From positions 248,001 through 312,000 of the forward strand of contig CAVFEH010000001.1 in assembly GCA_963621575.1 (NCBI GenBank): a stretch of 64,000 bases of DNA, read 5' to 3'. The notes beneath the pieces are model-generated. The model did not search any database, was not told the DNA's origin, and worked only from the letters and a program-made list of their open reading frames with translations. Shown here in pieces: positions 16,599 to 26,800 of this stretch (position 1 is its first letter; every line of letters begins with the position of its first letter). The translations under genes were made by a program, and so were the position numbers. The DNA is from UBA1724 sp963621575. Lineage in GTDB: Bacteria; Verrucomicrobiota; Lentisphaeria; Oligosphaerales; Oligosphaeraceae.

Positions 16599-18416
16599 AT
16601 GCCTGAACTCGACCTTTCACATATCCGGAACTTCTCCATCATCGCCCACATCGACCATGGCAAATCCACCCTGGCCGACCGGTTTCTGGTGCACACACAG
16701 ACCGTGGAGATGCGCACCTTCCATGACCAGCTGCTGGACGACATGGACCTGGAAAAGGAACGCGGCATCACCATCCGTTCCCATCCGGTCAAGATGAAGT
16801 ACCACGCGATGGATGGCGAGACATACGACTTCAATCTGATCGACACCCCCGGGCACGTGGACTTCAACTACGAGGTCTCGCGGAGCCTTGCGGCCTGCGA
16901 GGGCGCCATCCTGCTGATTGACGCCTCCCAGGGCGTCCAGGCGCAGACCATCGCAAACCTGAATCTTGCGCTGCGCCAGAATCTTGCCATCATCCCCGTC
17001 CTCAACAAGATCGACCTTCCATCCGCCGACGTGGACATGTGCCTGGAGCAGCTGGAGGAGATCCTCCAGATCCCCCGGGAGGAGGCCCTGCAGGTCTCCG
17101 CACGGGCGGACATCGGCATTGACGAGCTCATGGAGGCGGTGGTCCAGAGGATTCCGCCGCCCAAGGGTGAGGACGACCGTCTGCAGGCCCTTGTCTTCGA
17201 CTCCCTCTTTGACGACTACCGGGGCGTGGTCACCTACATCCGTGTCATGAACGGCACGGTGAAAGCCCGGGATGCCATCCGCCTGATGGCCACGGACACG
17301 GAGACGGAGGTAAAGGAAGTGGGCTGCTTCACACCCCACATGAAGCCCTTGGAGAAGCTGGGCCCCGGCGACACCGGCTATCTCATCACAACGCTGAAGA
17401 GCCCCAAGGACATCCAGGTGGGTGACACCGTCACCCTCTCCGCCAAGCCTGCGCAGGACCCCCTCCCCGGCTTCCAGAAGTCTGTGCCAATGGTCTTTTC
17501 CGGCATCTACCCCATCGAGGCCGACCAATATGAGCAGCTTAAGTTCAATATCGCGAAGCTGCAGCTCAACGACCCCGCGTTCCTTGCCACCCCCGAGAAC
17601 TCCATCGCCCTTGGGGCCGGATTCCGTTGCGGATTTCTGGGACTGCTCCACATGGACATCGTCCAGGAGCGGCTCCGCCGGGACTACGGCATGGACCTGA
17701 TCCTCACCTATCCCAGCGTGGAGTATCACGTCTACCTGAAGAATGGCACCATGGTAAAGGTGGACAACCCCCTCCACATGCCTGAACAAAACCTGATCGA
17801 ACACGCCGAGGAGCCCATGATCAAGGCACAGATCCTGGCGCCCACCAAGTTCATGGGCCCCATCATGAACCTGATCCTGGACAAGCGCGGACTCTGCCAA
17901 CACACCGAGACCGTTGACGCAAACCACGTCATGCTCACCGCACGCATGCCCCTCCACGAAATCGTCCTGGATTTCTACGACAAGCTCAAGACCATCACCA
18001 GGGGATACGGCTCCATGGACTACGAACCAGACGGCTACCAGACAGGCCCCATGGTGAAGCTGGAGATTCTGGTGAACGGCGAGCCCGTGGACGCCTTTGC
18101 CTCCATCTGCCACGCAGACCGCGCCGTGTCCCGCGCCCGCACCATCTGCCAGCGGCTCCGGGAGGCCATCCCGCCCCAGCAGTTCAAGGTGGCCCTCCAG
18201 GGCGCCATCGGCGGAAGGATCATCGCCCGTGAAGACGTGCGGCAGTTCCGCAAGGACGTGCTGGCCAAATGCTACGGCGGCGACATCACCCGCAAGCGGA
18301 AGCTCCTGGAGAAGCAGAAGGAAGGCAAGAAGCGAATGAAGCTCTACGGAAACGTGAACATCCCCCAGGAGGCCTTCATTGCCGTGCTGCGCAACGACGA
18401 GGAGAACCAGAAATGA
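16599..18416 (+). CDS. lepA: Elongation factor 4 (back-translocating GTPase LepA)
   Basis: 605 residues, typical for LepA. GTPase motifs: AHIDHGKST (about 14-22, G1), ITIRS (switch I region), DTPGHVDF (G3) and NKIDLP (G4). The C-terminal part has GFRCGFLGLLHMDIVQERL and the LepA-specific tail PRKRKLLEKQ-type sequence, here TRKRKLLEKQKEGKKRMK. LepA acts on ribosomes and influences translation and initiation under stress. It overlaps the signal peptidase gene by 4 bases (ATGA), as lepA-lepB operons do in many bacteria. It begins a co-directional run extending to tsaC. Confidence 0.98.
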   Translation: MPELDLSHIRNFSIIAHIDHGKSTLADRFLVHTQTVEMRTFHDQLLDDMDLEKERGITIRSHPVKMKYHAMDGETYDFNLIDTPGHVDFNYEVSRSLAACEGAILLIDASQGVQAQTIANLNLALRQNLAIIPVLNKIDLPSADVDMCLEQLEEILQIPREEALQVSARADIGIDELMEAVVQRIPPPKGEDDRLQALVFDSLFDDYRGVVTYIRVMNGTVKARDAIRLMATDTETEVKEVGCFTPHMKPLEKLGPGDTGYLITTLKSPKDIQVGDTVTLSAKPAQDPLPGFQKSVPMVFSGIYPIEADQYEQLKFNIAKLQLNDPAFLATPENSIALGAGFRCGFLGLLHMDIVQERLRRDYGMDLILTYPSVEYHVYLKNGTMVKVDNPLHMPEQNLIEHAEEPMIKAQILAPTKFMGPIMNLILDKRGLCQHTETVDANHVMLTARMPLHEIVLDFYDKLKTITRGYGSMDYEPDGYQTGPMVKLEILVNGEPVDAFASICHADRAVSRARTICQRLREAIPPQQFKVALQGAIGGRIIAREDVRQFRKDVLAKCYGGDITRKRKLLEKQKEGKKRMKLYGNVNIPQEAFIAVLRNDEENQK

Positions 18417-19696
18417 CCGCCCTCATGCCCCTCTTCTGGGTGGTGGTCATCGACCTCCTCCTTCTCTGGTTCTTCTTCGGCTCCTGGCTCCTGGACAAGG
18501 TGCTTCCGGCGTCCCTGCGACGCCGGCGTTCCCTCCGCAGCGCCGAGAAACAACTCTCGGGACGTCTTGCGCGGAACCGCGATCTCCTCTCCGAAGGGGA
18601 GCGCCGGGTCTTGGAGGACTTGATCGCGCGTCTGGGGGCCTACCGGAAGACTGACAGGATTGACGAGAAGGCGTGTGGCGCACTCCTGGACGAAGCGCAG
18701 GCGGAGTTCTCGCGGGAACAAAAGACGTACGCGCATCATGGCGCACTGGGGACCTATTTCGAGACTCTCCTTGTCTCCGTGGCGGTGGCCTTCGCCATTC
18801 GCTCCCTCTTCCTGCAGCCCTTCAAGATCCCCACGGGCTCCATGCAGCCCACCCTCTACGGCATCCACGCCGTGGCCCTGGAAGGAGACCAGATTCCCCA
18901 GAGCAAATGGGCGGCGGCCTTCGACTACCTGAATTTCTCCCGGCGGTACTTCCGCCTGGAGCCCCCGGAAGACGGCGTCTTGGACTACAATGGCATACGC
19001 CCCCTGCCCTCCAAGCCCATGTTCCCCTATAGCCAGATCCCCCTTCGCGCCGACGACGGGCGGACATGCGAGCTGACCGTCCCAGCCTCCGTCACCGACA
19101 CCCAGCGGCTCTTCCTCCAGCTGGAATTCCCGCCCCGCGCCCCCTGGCAGAACCCCTTCCGCTGCACGAAGGGCCAGCTCCTCTTCCAGGGCGCCATGGA
19201 AGCCGGCGACCACCTCTTCGTCAACCGTCTGAGCCTCTGCTTCCGGCACCCCCAACGCGGCGACATCATGGTCTTCTCCACCGAAGGCCTTTCCTACAAG
19301 GGCCAGAGCCTGACCGGCGCCCATTACGTGAAGCGCCTTGTGGGACTGCCCGGCGATACGCTGAAGATTCAAGACCGGGTCCTCCATGTGCGGCCACGGG
19401 GAGAATCCGAATTCCGCCCCCTGGACGGCACCTGGTCCGACGCCTTCGGCAGAATTCAATCCCGGAAGAACGGCTACGCCGGACACGCCGCCAACGCCAT
19501 GGGCAGCCACCTGGTCCACGAAGGGGATGAATACACCGTGCCCGACGAACACTACTTCCTTATGGGCGACAATACAGACAACAGCCTGGATTGCCGTTTC
19601 TTCGGCGCGGTCCCCCGCAGGAATCTGATGGGCGGCCCCTGCTTGATCTGGTGGCCCTTCACACAGCGCTTTGGCTGGGGCTTCGACAGAAGCTGA
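18413..19696 (+). CDS. lepB: Signal peptidase I, with an extended catalytic domain
   Basis: 427 residues. A first membrane segment (MPLFWVVVIDLLLLWFFFGSWLL) is followed by a charged region and a second segment (LLVSVAVAFAIRSLFLQPF). The nucleophile Ser143 is in PTGSMQPTL and the general base Lys307 in HYVKRLVGLPGD; the final box GDNTDNSLDCRFFG is at about 383. In E. coli LepB Ser and Lys are 55 residues apart; here they are 164 apart, so about 110 residues are inserted, including SRRYFRLEPPEDG and a beta-rich part. The enzyme cuts signal peptides on the outer face of the inner membrane. The ATG is inside the lepA stop (ATGA), implying translational coupling. Confidence 0.95.
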   Translation: MTALMPLFWVVVIDLLLLWFFFGSWLLDKVLPASLRRRRSLRSAEKQLSGRLARNRDLLSEGERRVLEDLIARLGAYRKTDRIDEKACGALLDEAQAEFSREQKTYAHHGALGTYFETLLVSVAVAFAIRSLFLQPFKIPTGSMQPTLYGIHAVALEGDQIPQSKWAAAFDYLNFSRRYFRLEPPEDGVLDYNGIRPLPSKPMFPYSQIPLRADDGRTCELTVPASVTDTQRLFLQLEFPPRAPWQNPFRCTKGQLLFQGAMEAGDHLFVNRLSLCFRHPQRGDIMVFSTEGLSYKGQSLTGAHYVKRLVGLPGDTLKIQDRVLHVRPRGESEFRPLDGTWSDAFGRIQSRKNGYAGHAANAMGSHLVHEGDEYTVPDEHYFLMGDNTDNSLDCRFFGAVPRRNLMGGPCLIWWPFTQRFGWGFDRS

Positions 19697-19809
19697 CGCC
19701 TCCGGCCACGCATCATTTCCGCCGCACGGGAAGCCCCTCCCCCGCGGCCAACCCACCCCAACGCGCCCTTCCGCACAAACTCCAAAGGACGCGCCACGGA
19801 GCATTTGCC

Positions 19810-20526
19810 ATGGAAAAAGCATATCTTGTCAGATTGGAAAACGGCGAGCAGATGGGTCCCCTGGACGAAGAGGCGTTGAAGCGCCTGGCCGAGGAAGGCA
19901 CCATCACCGAGAACGCCGAGATCCGCAGCACCATGCTGGCCGTCTGGGAGAAGGCCAAGGGCACCGAGTGCCTGAAGAAGATCTTCCGTGCGCAGATGCT
20001 GCAGCGCGCCGAGGCATTCGCCAACAGCCCCGAGGCACAGCGGCGGGCCCGCCTGGAAATGCGCGGCGACTATGATCCGCTGGCCACCGCCCTCTCCCAG
20101 GAGGGAATCACCTACCAGCCCGCAGGATTCTTCGTGCGGCTGCTGGCGGGCCTTCTGGATCTGGGGATCCTGGCGGCCGTCTCCCTTGGCGTGCTCTTCC
20201 TCTGCTGGAGCCTCATGCGTGCCGGAATCTTCCCTTCGCAGGTCGCCCTCTGCGTCTTCTGCGGCATCACCTGGATCCTCTGCGCCGTCTACTACATGTA
20301 TTTCCTGTCGGAGCGGGGCCAGACCATCGGACAGCGCTTCTGGGGGCTGGTGGTGATTACGCCGGATCTGCGAAAGGTCTATCCCATCAAGGCGCTGCTC
20401 TTCTTCGTGTTCACCGCACTCTTCGGCATCCTCTCTCCCCTCACGTGGCTGATTCTGGGATGCCGGTACACTCTTCAGGAGCGGGTGCCCCGGGTCCAGG
20501 TCAAGCATATCACCATCACCCGCTAG
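19810..20526 (+). CDS. RDD-family membrane protein with N-terminal GYF_2-like domain
   Basis: 238 residues. The first 50 (KAYLVRLENGEQMGPLDEEALKRLAEEGTI) look like a GYF_2 domain (tryptophan-poor here), often found before RDD domains in bacterial membrane proteins. The rest is an RDD domain: AGFFVRLLAGLLDLGILAAV with the Arg-Asp pattern, a second helix, ERGQTIGQRFWGLVVI, and a last hydrophobic segment. RDD proteins are small membrane proteins of mostly unknown role, some linked to ion exchange. The start is ATG 19810, chosen because it begins the domain; the frame is open upstream. It lies between lepB and the Lpt permease in the same run. Confidence 0.82.
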   Translation: MEKAYLVRLENGEQMGPLDEEALKRLAEEGTITENAEIRSTMLAVWEKAKGTECLKKIFRAQMLQRAEAFANSPEAQRRARLEMRGDYDPLATALSQEGITYQPAGFFVRLLAGLLDLGILAAVSLGVLFLCWSLMRAGIFPSQVALCVFCGITWILCAVYYMYFLSERGQTIGQRFWGLVVITPDLRKVYPIKALLFFVFTALFGILSPLTWLILGCRYTLQERVPRVQVKHITITR

Positions 20527-20559
20527 ACTGGCGGACCGCGCCACACCCCACCCTCCTCC

Positions 20560-21753
20560 ATGCGGAACGAGACTCCCAAAGGCGCCCGGCGGAGGCTCTC
20601 CCCCATCCTGAGCCGCCACCTCCTCCGGGAATTCTCTGTGCCACTCTTCGGCTCCCTGGCCGCATTCCTGGCCATCAGCCTCCTGCTGGCCGTCTTCGAC
20701 GACCTGCCGGATTTCAGCGGCGTGGAGATCCCCGCGGCCACCACAGCACTCTATTTCCTGGCTCGGACCCCGGACTACCTCATCACCGTATTTCCCATCT
20801 CCGCCCTGCTGGCGGCCAGCTTCATGACCATCGTCCTGGGCAAGAACCAGGAGCTCACCGCCATGCGTTCTGCGGGAATCTCCCTGCTGGCCGCGGCCAC
20901 CCCCGTCTGGATTCTGGCGGGGCTCCTCTGCGCGGGCTCCTCCTTCCTCACGGAGGTGGTCCATCCCGTCAGTGTCCGCTTCGTGGAGACGGTGAAGAAC
21001 GACTACCTGGACAACCCCGCCGCAAGGAAGGCCTCCGCAAAGGCCGCCACGCCCGCGAAGGCGTCGTCCTCCGGCAACCAGCTGGCGTATTTCAATCCCC
21101 GCAAGCATCAGGAGTGGTTCTTCGCCGACTTCCGCCCCCGTGGGACCTGCCGTGGCATCAGCATCACCTGCCAGGACGACCGGGGGCGTCCGGTGTCCGT
21201 CTTCACGGCGGCGGAGGGCGACTACGATGTCTCAAAGGGCGGCTGGCGCTTCCGCCAGACCGCATTGGTGCGTTACGACTATTCCAAGGGCAAGTTGCCT
21301 ACGGTCCTGCCCACCGAATTCCACGATTGCTTTCCCGAGGACTCCACTCAAGTCACCAAATTCTACGACGAATCCCCCCGGGACATTCTCATACAATCCA
21401 CCCCCATGGAGCAGACCTCCCTGCGGGGGCTGTTGCGGCTGCAGCGAAGAAAAATCCTGCTGGCCTCCCAAAACCTCTCCCTGGTCCGGACCCTTTTGGC
21501 GTACCACCTCACAAGCCCCCTGGCACCCCTGGTGGCCGTCCTTCTGGGATTTGCCCTCACCATGCCCAAAGGGCGCACCAGCGCCATCCAAGGTTTCGTG
21601 CTGGCCATCGGGTTCTACGTGGGATACACCCTCCTTGCACAATTCTTCCTTGTCCTGGGAAAGAACGGATACCTCTGGTGGCCCCTGGCCGGAGCCCTCC
21701 CCACTCTTGCGGCACTGGCCGGCGCCGTCACACTGGCGTGGAAACGGCAATAG
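20560..21753 (+). CDS. LptF/LptG-family lipopolysaccharide export permease
   Basis: 397 residues in the YjgP/YjgQ family. An N-terminal SRHLLREFSVPLFGSLAAFLAISLLLA block with three hydrophobic segments is followed by a periplasmic domain (about 135-300) and three C-terminal segments (PLAPLVAVLLGFALTMPKG, AIQGFVLAIGFYVGYTLLAQ, and a final one). GKNQELTAMRSAGISL is the cytoplasmic coupling helix that contacts LptB. The protein is one half of the LptFG pair that pulls LPS out of the inner membrane. A second family member is at 56886-58016, so each is probably one subunit; I do not assign F or G. A 33-base gap separates it from the RDD gene. Confidence 0.9.
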   Translation: MRNETPKGARRRLSPILSRHLLREFSVPLFGSLAAFLAISLLLAVFDDLPDFSGVEIPAATTALYFLARTPDYLITVFPISALLAASFMTIVLGKNQELTAMRSAGISLLAAATPVWILAGLLCAGSSFLTEVVHPVSVRFVETVKNDYLDNPAARKASAKAATPAKASSSGNQLAYFNPRKHQEWFFADFRPRGTCRGISITCQDDRGRPVSVFTAAEGDYDVSKGGWRFRQTALVRYDYSKGKLPTVLPTEFHDCFPEDSTQVTKFYDESPRDILIQSTPMEQTSLRGLLRLQRRKILLASQNLSLVRTLLAYHLTSPLAPLVAVLLGFALTMPKGRTSAIQGFVLAIGFYVGYTLLAQFFLVLGKNGYLWWPLAGALPTLAALAGAVTLAWKRQ

Positions 21754-21896
21754 CGGCGCCTGCGGCCCTCCCGACGCATTGACGCGGCAAGGCCACTGCG
21801 GTCACAGCCGCAGTGACGATCCAACGACCTAGGGGTGCCGCGCCGCGTCCGGTACACTTTACCCTCTCCCTCACCTCACCTCCCTTCCACTTTTTT

Positions 21897-22682
21897 ATGT
21901 CAGATTTTTTTAAATTGCAATTTCTGGCCCTGCTGCAGGGAATCACGGAATTTCTTCCGGTTTCCTCCAGCGCCCATTTGTCGTTGTTGAAGGACTGGAT
22001 GGGGCTGGAGGTCCCGGGAAAGGGCCCGTTGCTGGAGATCTTGTTGCACGGCGGCACCTTGGTGGCGGTCTGTCTCTACTACCGCAAGACGATCCTACAG
22101 ACCGTGAAGGGTGTCTTCAAGGGCGACGTCGATGCCATGCACTACGCGTTGCTGGTCGTTTTGGCGTGCCTGCCGCCGGCGTTGCTGTATTTCTGCGCCC
22201 ACGACTTCCTGGAGGGTGCTTTCCGGAATCCGCGGCTCATCGGATGTTGCCTGCTGGTCACGGGCGGACTTCTCTTTTCCATCCGCGCGCTGAAGGTCCA
22301 TCCTGGGGCGGATCCCACCTGGAAGCAAGCGCTGGGCATCGGAATCGCGCAGGCCTTCGCCATTCTTCCGGGCATCAGCCGCTCCGGCTCCACATACGTG
22401 GTGGCCCGATGGCTGAAAGTCCCCAGCCGGAACGCCTTCGATTTCTCCTTCCTCATCTCCATCCCCCTGGTCCTGGGCTCCATTCTGCTGAAGCTCCGGG
22501 ACTTCCACCAGTTGACGGGCGGAGAATGCTCCGTCTTCGGACTGGTCTGCGCCTTCTGCCTTTCCTCCATCGTGGGCCTGGCGTCCCTGAAACTCCTCTC
22601 CTTCCTGCGCTCCCTGGGGACTCTCTGGCTCTTCTCGCCCTACTGCATTGTCCTGGGCGTCCTGGCCCTCATCTTCGCATAG
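21897..22682 (+). CDS. uppP: Undecaprenyl-diphosphatase
   Basis: 261 residues, eight or so hydrophobic segments. The BacA/UppP signatures are LQGITEFLPVSSSAHL (about residues 13-28) and LPGISRSGSTYVVARWL (about 158-174), which carry the catalytic Glu, Ser and Arg. It dephosphorylates undecaprenyl pyrophosphate so the lipid carrier can be reused for peptidoglycan and O-antigen synthesis. The ATG at 21897 begins the family N-terminus after a T run; the open frame extends upstream but without similarity. It is followed after 4 bases by coaC. Confidence 0.96.
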   Translation: MSDFFKLQFLALLQGITEFLPVSSSAHLSLLKDWMGLEVPGKGPLLEILLHGGTLVAVCLYYRKTILQTVKGVFKGDVDAMHYALLVVLACLPPALLYFCAHDFLEGAFRNPRLIGCCLLVTGGLLFSIRALKVHPGADPTWKQALGIGIAQAFAILPGISRSGSTYVVARWLKVPSRNAFDFSFLISIPLVLGSILLKLRDFHQLTGGECSVFGLVCAFCLSSIVGLASLKLLSFLRSLGTLWLFSPYCIVLGVLALIFA

Positions 22683-22686
22683 CGTC

Positions 22687-23255
22687 ATGGAAAGCATACA
22701 GAAAAACATCCTGGTGTTGGGCGTCACGGGATCCATCGCGGCATACAAGGCGGCGGAACTGTGCAGTCGCCTTCGTCAGAATGGCCACGAAGTGCGGGTG
22801 ATCATGACCGAGAGCGCCACCCATCTAGTTGCCCCCCAGACCTTCCTGACTCTCTCCAAGGCACCGGTCACCGTCAGCCTCTGNNNNNNNNNNGCCTCTG
22901 GGACTCCCCCGGCTGGCAGCCGCGGCACATCCAGCTAGCCCTGGAAACCCGGCTGCTGGTGGTGGCCCCCGCCACCGCAAATATCCTGGCGAAGATGGCC
23001 CGCGGCATCGCCGACGACTCCCTCTCCACCTTCTGCCTCTCCCACGAGGGACCCGTCCTGGTGGCCCCCGCCATGAATCCCCGCATGTGGCGCCATCCCG
23101 CCACCCAGGAGAATGTCCGCATCTTGAAAGGGCGCGGCGTATTCTTCGCGGGTCCCGCCTGCGGCCATGTCGCCTGCGGGGACGAAGAGGGCCCCGGCAG
23201 GATGTGCTCCGTGGAGGAGATCCAGAATGCCATCCAGAAGATCTGGAACGCATAG
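22687..23255 (+). CDS. coaC: Phosphopantothenoylcysteine decarboxylase (stand-alone CoaC flavoprotein), split by an assembly gap
   Basis: The N-terminus ILVLGVTGSIAAYKAAEL is the FMN-binding start of the HFCD flavoprotein family; RHIQLA (active-site His), VVAPATANILAKMARGIADD, PAMNPRMW and CGDEEGPGRM (Cys loop) follow in order. It decarboxylates 4'-phosphopantothenoylcysteine in CoA synthesis. A run of 10 N at 22884-22893 appears to break the frame, but both contig ends carry GCCTCTG. Merging them over these 7 bases gives PVTVSLWDSPGWQPRH without a break and a 183-residue protein, so the gene is intact. It lacks the CoaB synthetase domain that is usually fused in bacteria; CoaB must be elsewhere. 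Two bases separate it from gmhB. Confidence 0.9.
22884..22893. other. Assembly gap of 10 N, probably of negative length
   Basis: GCCTCTG occurs immediately left (22877-22883) and immediately right (22894-22900) of the N run. Collapsing this overlap restores the coaC reading frame and a normal protein block, so no sequence is likely missing. Confidence 0.85.
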
Positions 23256-23257
23256 CC

Positions 23258-23857
23258 ATGGATTCCTCCGACTGCCTGAAGATCCTTACCCCGGCCGCGC
23301 CTCCGACAGAGCCCCGCCCGGCACTCCTCCTGGACCGGGACGACACCCTGATCCCCGATGTGCCATACCTCCGGGACCCTTCAAAGGTGCGGCTCTTTCC
23401 CAACGCCCTGGAGGGCCTGCGGCTCCTGCGGAAATCCGGCTATCGGCTGATTCTCGTGAGCAACCAGTCCGGCGTGGGCCGGGGCCTTGTTGCCCCGGAG
23501 GAGCTCCGCGCGGTCCATGCACGGCTCGTAGAGCTCCTACGGGAGGGCGGCGTTTCCCTGGATGCCGCGTATTTCTGTCCCCACCGTCCCGAGGACGCCT
23601 GCCATTGCCGCAAGCCCGGCATCGGAATGCTGGAGGAAGCCCGCCGGGACTTCGCACTATGGAACGAAGGCTCCGCCATGGCGGGGGATCGGGAGGCGGA
23701 TCTCCTCATGGCCAAGAACGGGGGACTGGCCGCCATACAGATCCTTTCCAACGGGCGGACGCCCCTGCCGCTTGCCGACCACCACGCAAACGATCTGCTC
23801 GCCGCCGCGCAGTGGCTCCTGTCGCGCCATCCGGGCGCAAACGGGATTTCCTTATGA
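23258..23857 (+). CDS. gmhB: D,D-heptose 1,7-bisphosphate phosphatase-like HAD hydrolase
   Basis: 199 residues of the HAD-IIIA (histidinol-phosphatase/GmhB) type. Motif I is LLLDRDDTLIPD (about 22-33; most homologues have DRDGT), motif II is LILVSNQSGVGRG (about 67-79), the zinc loop is CPHRPEDACHCRKPG (about 107-121) and motif III/IV is AGDREADLLMAKNGG (about 144-158). GmhB removes the 7-phosphate of heptose bisphosphate on the way to ADP-heptose for LPS core. No other heptose gene is adjacent, so it could instead act on a related sugar phosphate. The stop overlaps the mfd ATG (ATGA). Confidence 0.85.
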   Translation: MDSSDCLKILTPAAPPTEPRPALLLDRDDTLIPDVPYLRDPSKVRLFPNALEGLRLLRKSGYRLILVSNQSGVGRGLVAPEELRAVHARLVELLREGGVSLDAAYFCPHRPEDACHCRKPGIGMLEEARRDFALWNEGSAMAGDREADLLMAKNGGLAAIQILSNGRTPLPLADHHANDLLAAAQWLLSRHPGANGISL

Positions 23858-26800
23858 GCACCGCCCCCCGTAAATCCGACTGGCAGGCGCGCTTCCGTGC
23901 CTGGGCCGGCGAGGACGGCGGCGTCTTCCCCGGCCAGATGTGCCTGGCCGACCGCTCCCTGGGGGGGGTGGCCCTGGCGCGGCTGCTTCAGACGCGCAAA
24001 GACGAGCCCTTCTTGGTCGCCGTCAGCGACTCCGCCACTCTGGAAGCGCTCTCCGCGGCGCTCTCCTGCTACCTGGAGCTTCTGGGGGACACCCGTCCCG
24101 TGGTGCCGGTGCCCGAAGTGAACCTGGGGCGCCGGCAGTGGGTCCCCGAGAACGAGGCCAGCCGCAGCGCGGCGCTGCAGGAGGCGCTCTCCGGACATCC
24201 GGCGGTCTTTCTGGCCACCGCCCGGACCCTCCTCTCCCCCACCCTGGCCCCAAAGGCCTTCCAACGGAAAAGCTTCGCGCTCTCTCTCCACGATAACATC
24301 TCCCCCGAGGCCCTCGTCCAGAAGCTGGTGGACCTGGACTACGACAACGAATTCCAGGTCTCCACGCCAGGCGAATTCGCCCGGCGCGGCGGAATCGTGG
24401 ACGTCTTCTCACCCCTCTACGAAAACCCCGTCCGGCTGGAGTTCTGGGGAGAGGAGATCGACTCCATGCGCTTCTTCTCCACCGCCACCCAGCGCTCCCT
24501 GGAGGAAATCAGGACCTTCCAGATTCCGCCCCGCGGTAGCGCCATGCTTGAGACTGCCCCCGAGGAGACCACCCGCGTCTGCCAGTACTTTCCGCCACAG
24601 GTCCCCGTCGCGCTCCTCTTTCCCGACGCCATCGAAGACCATCTGGAGGAGTTCGCCGAATCTTCCGAGGAGCTCTCCGACTGGCAGGAACTGGTCTCCA
24701 CACGCACCGCACTCGCCCGCGTGGAACTGCCGCCCATCCTGGATGACGGCCGCCGCGCAAACCTGGGACGCGCCGAACTGGATGTTTCCCCGTTGGGAGA
24801 AGAACTCTTCGCCCTGCCCGATGACGGCGGCGACGCCACCGGGGGGGATGCGAATGCCGGCGGTTCCCCGGACGGCGTGGCGGTATGGCACTGGCAGCAG
24901 CTCAAGAGCACCCTGCGTCAATGGAACCAGCAGGGCTACGAGCTGGTGGCCTGCTGCAACGGCGAGGGCGAGCTCTCGCGCCTGAAGGAGCTCCTGGAGC
25001 AGGATCCCGCCACCCGGGAGCTCCCGATTTTCATGGAGCACCGAGAGCTCCCAATGGGAATGCTCTTCCCCTCCCAAAAGCTGGCGCTGCTCAGCGACCA
25101 GGAGCTCTTCGGACGCGCACCCGTCAGCCGACGGCACCGCCATGTGGAATACAACCGGGAATTCGCCGGCCCCAGGGAATTCCTGGACCTGGAGGAAGGC
25201 GCCCTGGCGGTGCATCTGAACCACGGTATCTGCCGCTTCCATGGCATCCACGTCATGGAGAGCGACGGCGAAAAGATCGAGGCCGTGGAGTTGGAATTCG
25301 CCGAGGACGCGCGCCTCTATGTGCCGCTGGACCAGGCCTTTCTGGTGAGCCGGTATGTGGGCGGCTCCAAGAACGAGCCCTCCCTCTCCAAACTGGGCGC
25401 CTCCCTCTGGAGCCGCAAAAAGAAGGAGGCCGAGAACGCCGCCTGGGATCTGGCGGCGGAGCTTTTGCGCATGGAGGCCCTGCGCGCCTCCTCCGAGGGC
25501 AGCCAGTTCCACGCCATCCCCGACTGGGAACGCTCCTTCGCCGCCTCCTTCCCCTACGACCTCACCCCTGATCAGCAAGAGGCCATCCAGGCTTGCTACC
25601 ACGACATGGAGAGCCACAGGCCCATGGACCGGCTCCTCTGCGGCGATGTCGGCTATGGCAAGACCGAAGTGGCCCTCCGCGTGGCCTTCCGCGCCGTCAT
25701 GAACGGCAAGCAAGTGGCCATCCTGGTGCCCACCACAATCCTTGCACAGCAGCACTTCCAGACCTTCCAGGCGCGCTTCCGGGAATTCCCCGTCCGCGTC
25801 GAAATGCTCAGCCGCTTCCGCCCTCCCTCCGAGCAGAGGAAGGTCCTTCGGGACCTGGAGGAGGGCGCCGTGGACATCGTCATCGGCACACACCGGCTCA
25901 TCTCCAAGGACGTGAAGATTCCACGGCTGGGGCTGCTGGTCATTGACGAGGAGCAGCGTTTCGGCGTAAAGCACAAGCAGAAGCTCAAGGCCCTGCGCGC
26001 TTCCCTGGACATCCTCACCATGACCGCGACGCCCATCCCCAGAACCCTCTATATGAGCATCTCGGGATTGCGGAACCTCTCCACAATCATGACCGCCCCC
26101 ACCAACCGCCTGCCCGTGCGCACGGTGGTGGCCGCCGTTGACAAGGATCTGGTGCGGGAGGCCATCCTGCGGGAGCTCCAGCGGAAGGGCCAGGTGTATT
26201 TCCTCTACAACCGCGTGCAGACCATCATGCGCGTCCTGGCCGCTCTCCAGGAACTTGTTCCCCAGGCGCGCTTCGGCGTGGCGCACGGCCGAATGGAGCC
26301 AGAGGAGCTGGAGGAGGTCATGGTCCGTTTTGTCAAAGGCGAGATCGATGTGCTGGTCTCCACCACCATCATCGAAAGCGGCATCGACATCCCCAACGCG
26401 AACACCATCATCGTGGACCGCGCGGACCAACTGGGACTCTCCGAACTCTACCAACTGCGCGGACGCGTGGGACGCGATTTCCGGCAGGCGTATGCATACA
26501 TGCTTCTGCCACCCTTGGGACAACTCCCCGCAAACGCCCGGGAGCGCATGGCCGCCATCCGGCGCTTCACCCACCTTGGCGCTGGATTCCGCTTGGCCAT
26601 GAAGGACCTGGAGATCCGCGGCGCCGGAAATCTCCTGGGACAGGAGCAATCCGGACACATCGCGGCCGTGGGGTTCGATCTCTATTGCCAGCTTCTCAAG
26701 GACTGCGTGGCGCGGATCCAGCAGCAGCCCACCCTCCTGAAGGCGCCCTTGGAGATGGAATTGGACATGGTCACGCCCTCCCTGGAGCCCGTCCCCGGAA

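Noticed and set aside
22687..23255. Frameshift pseudogene of coaC
   Set aside because: The frame break coincides with the N gap and vanishes when the shared GCCTCTG is merged.
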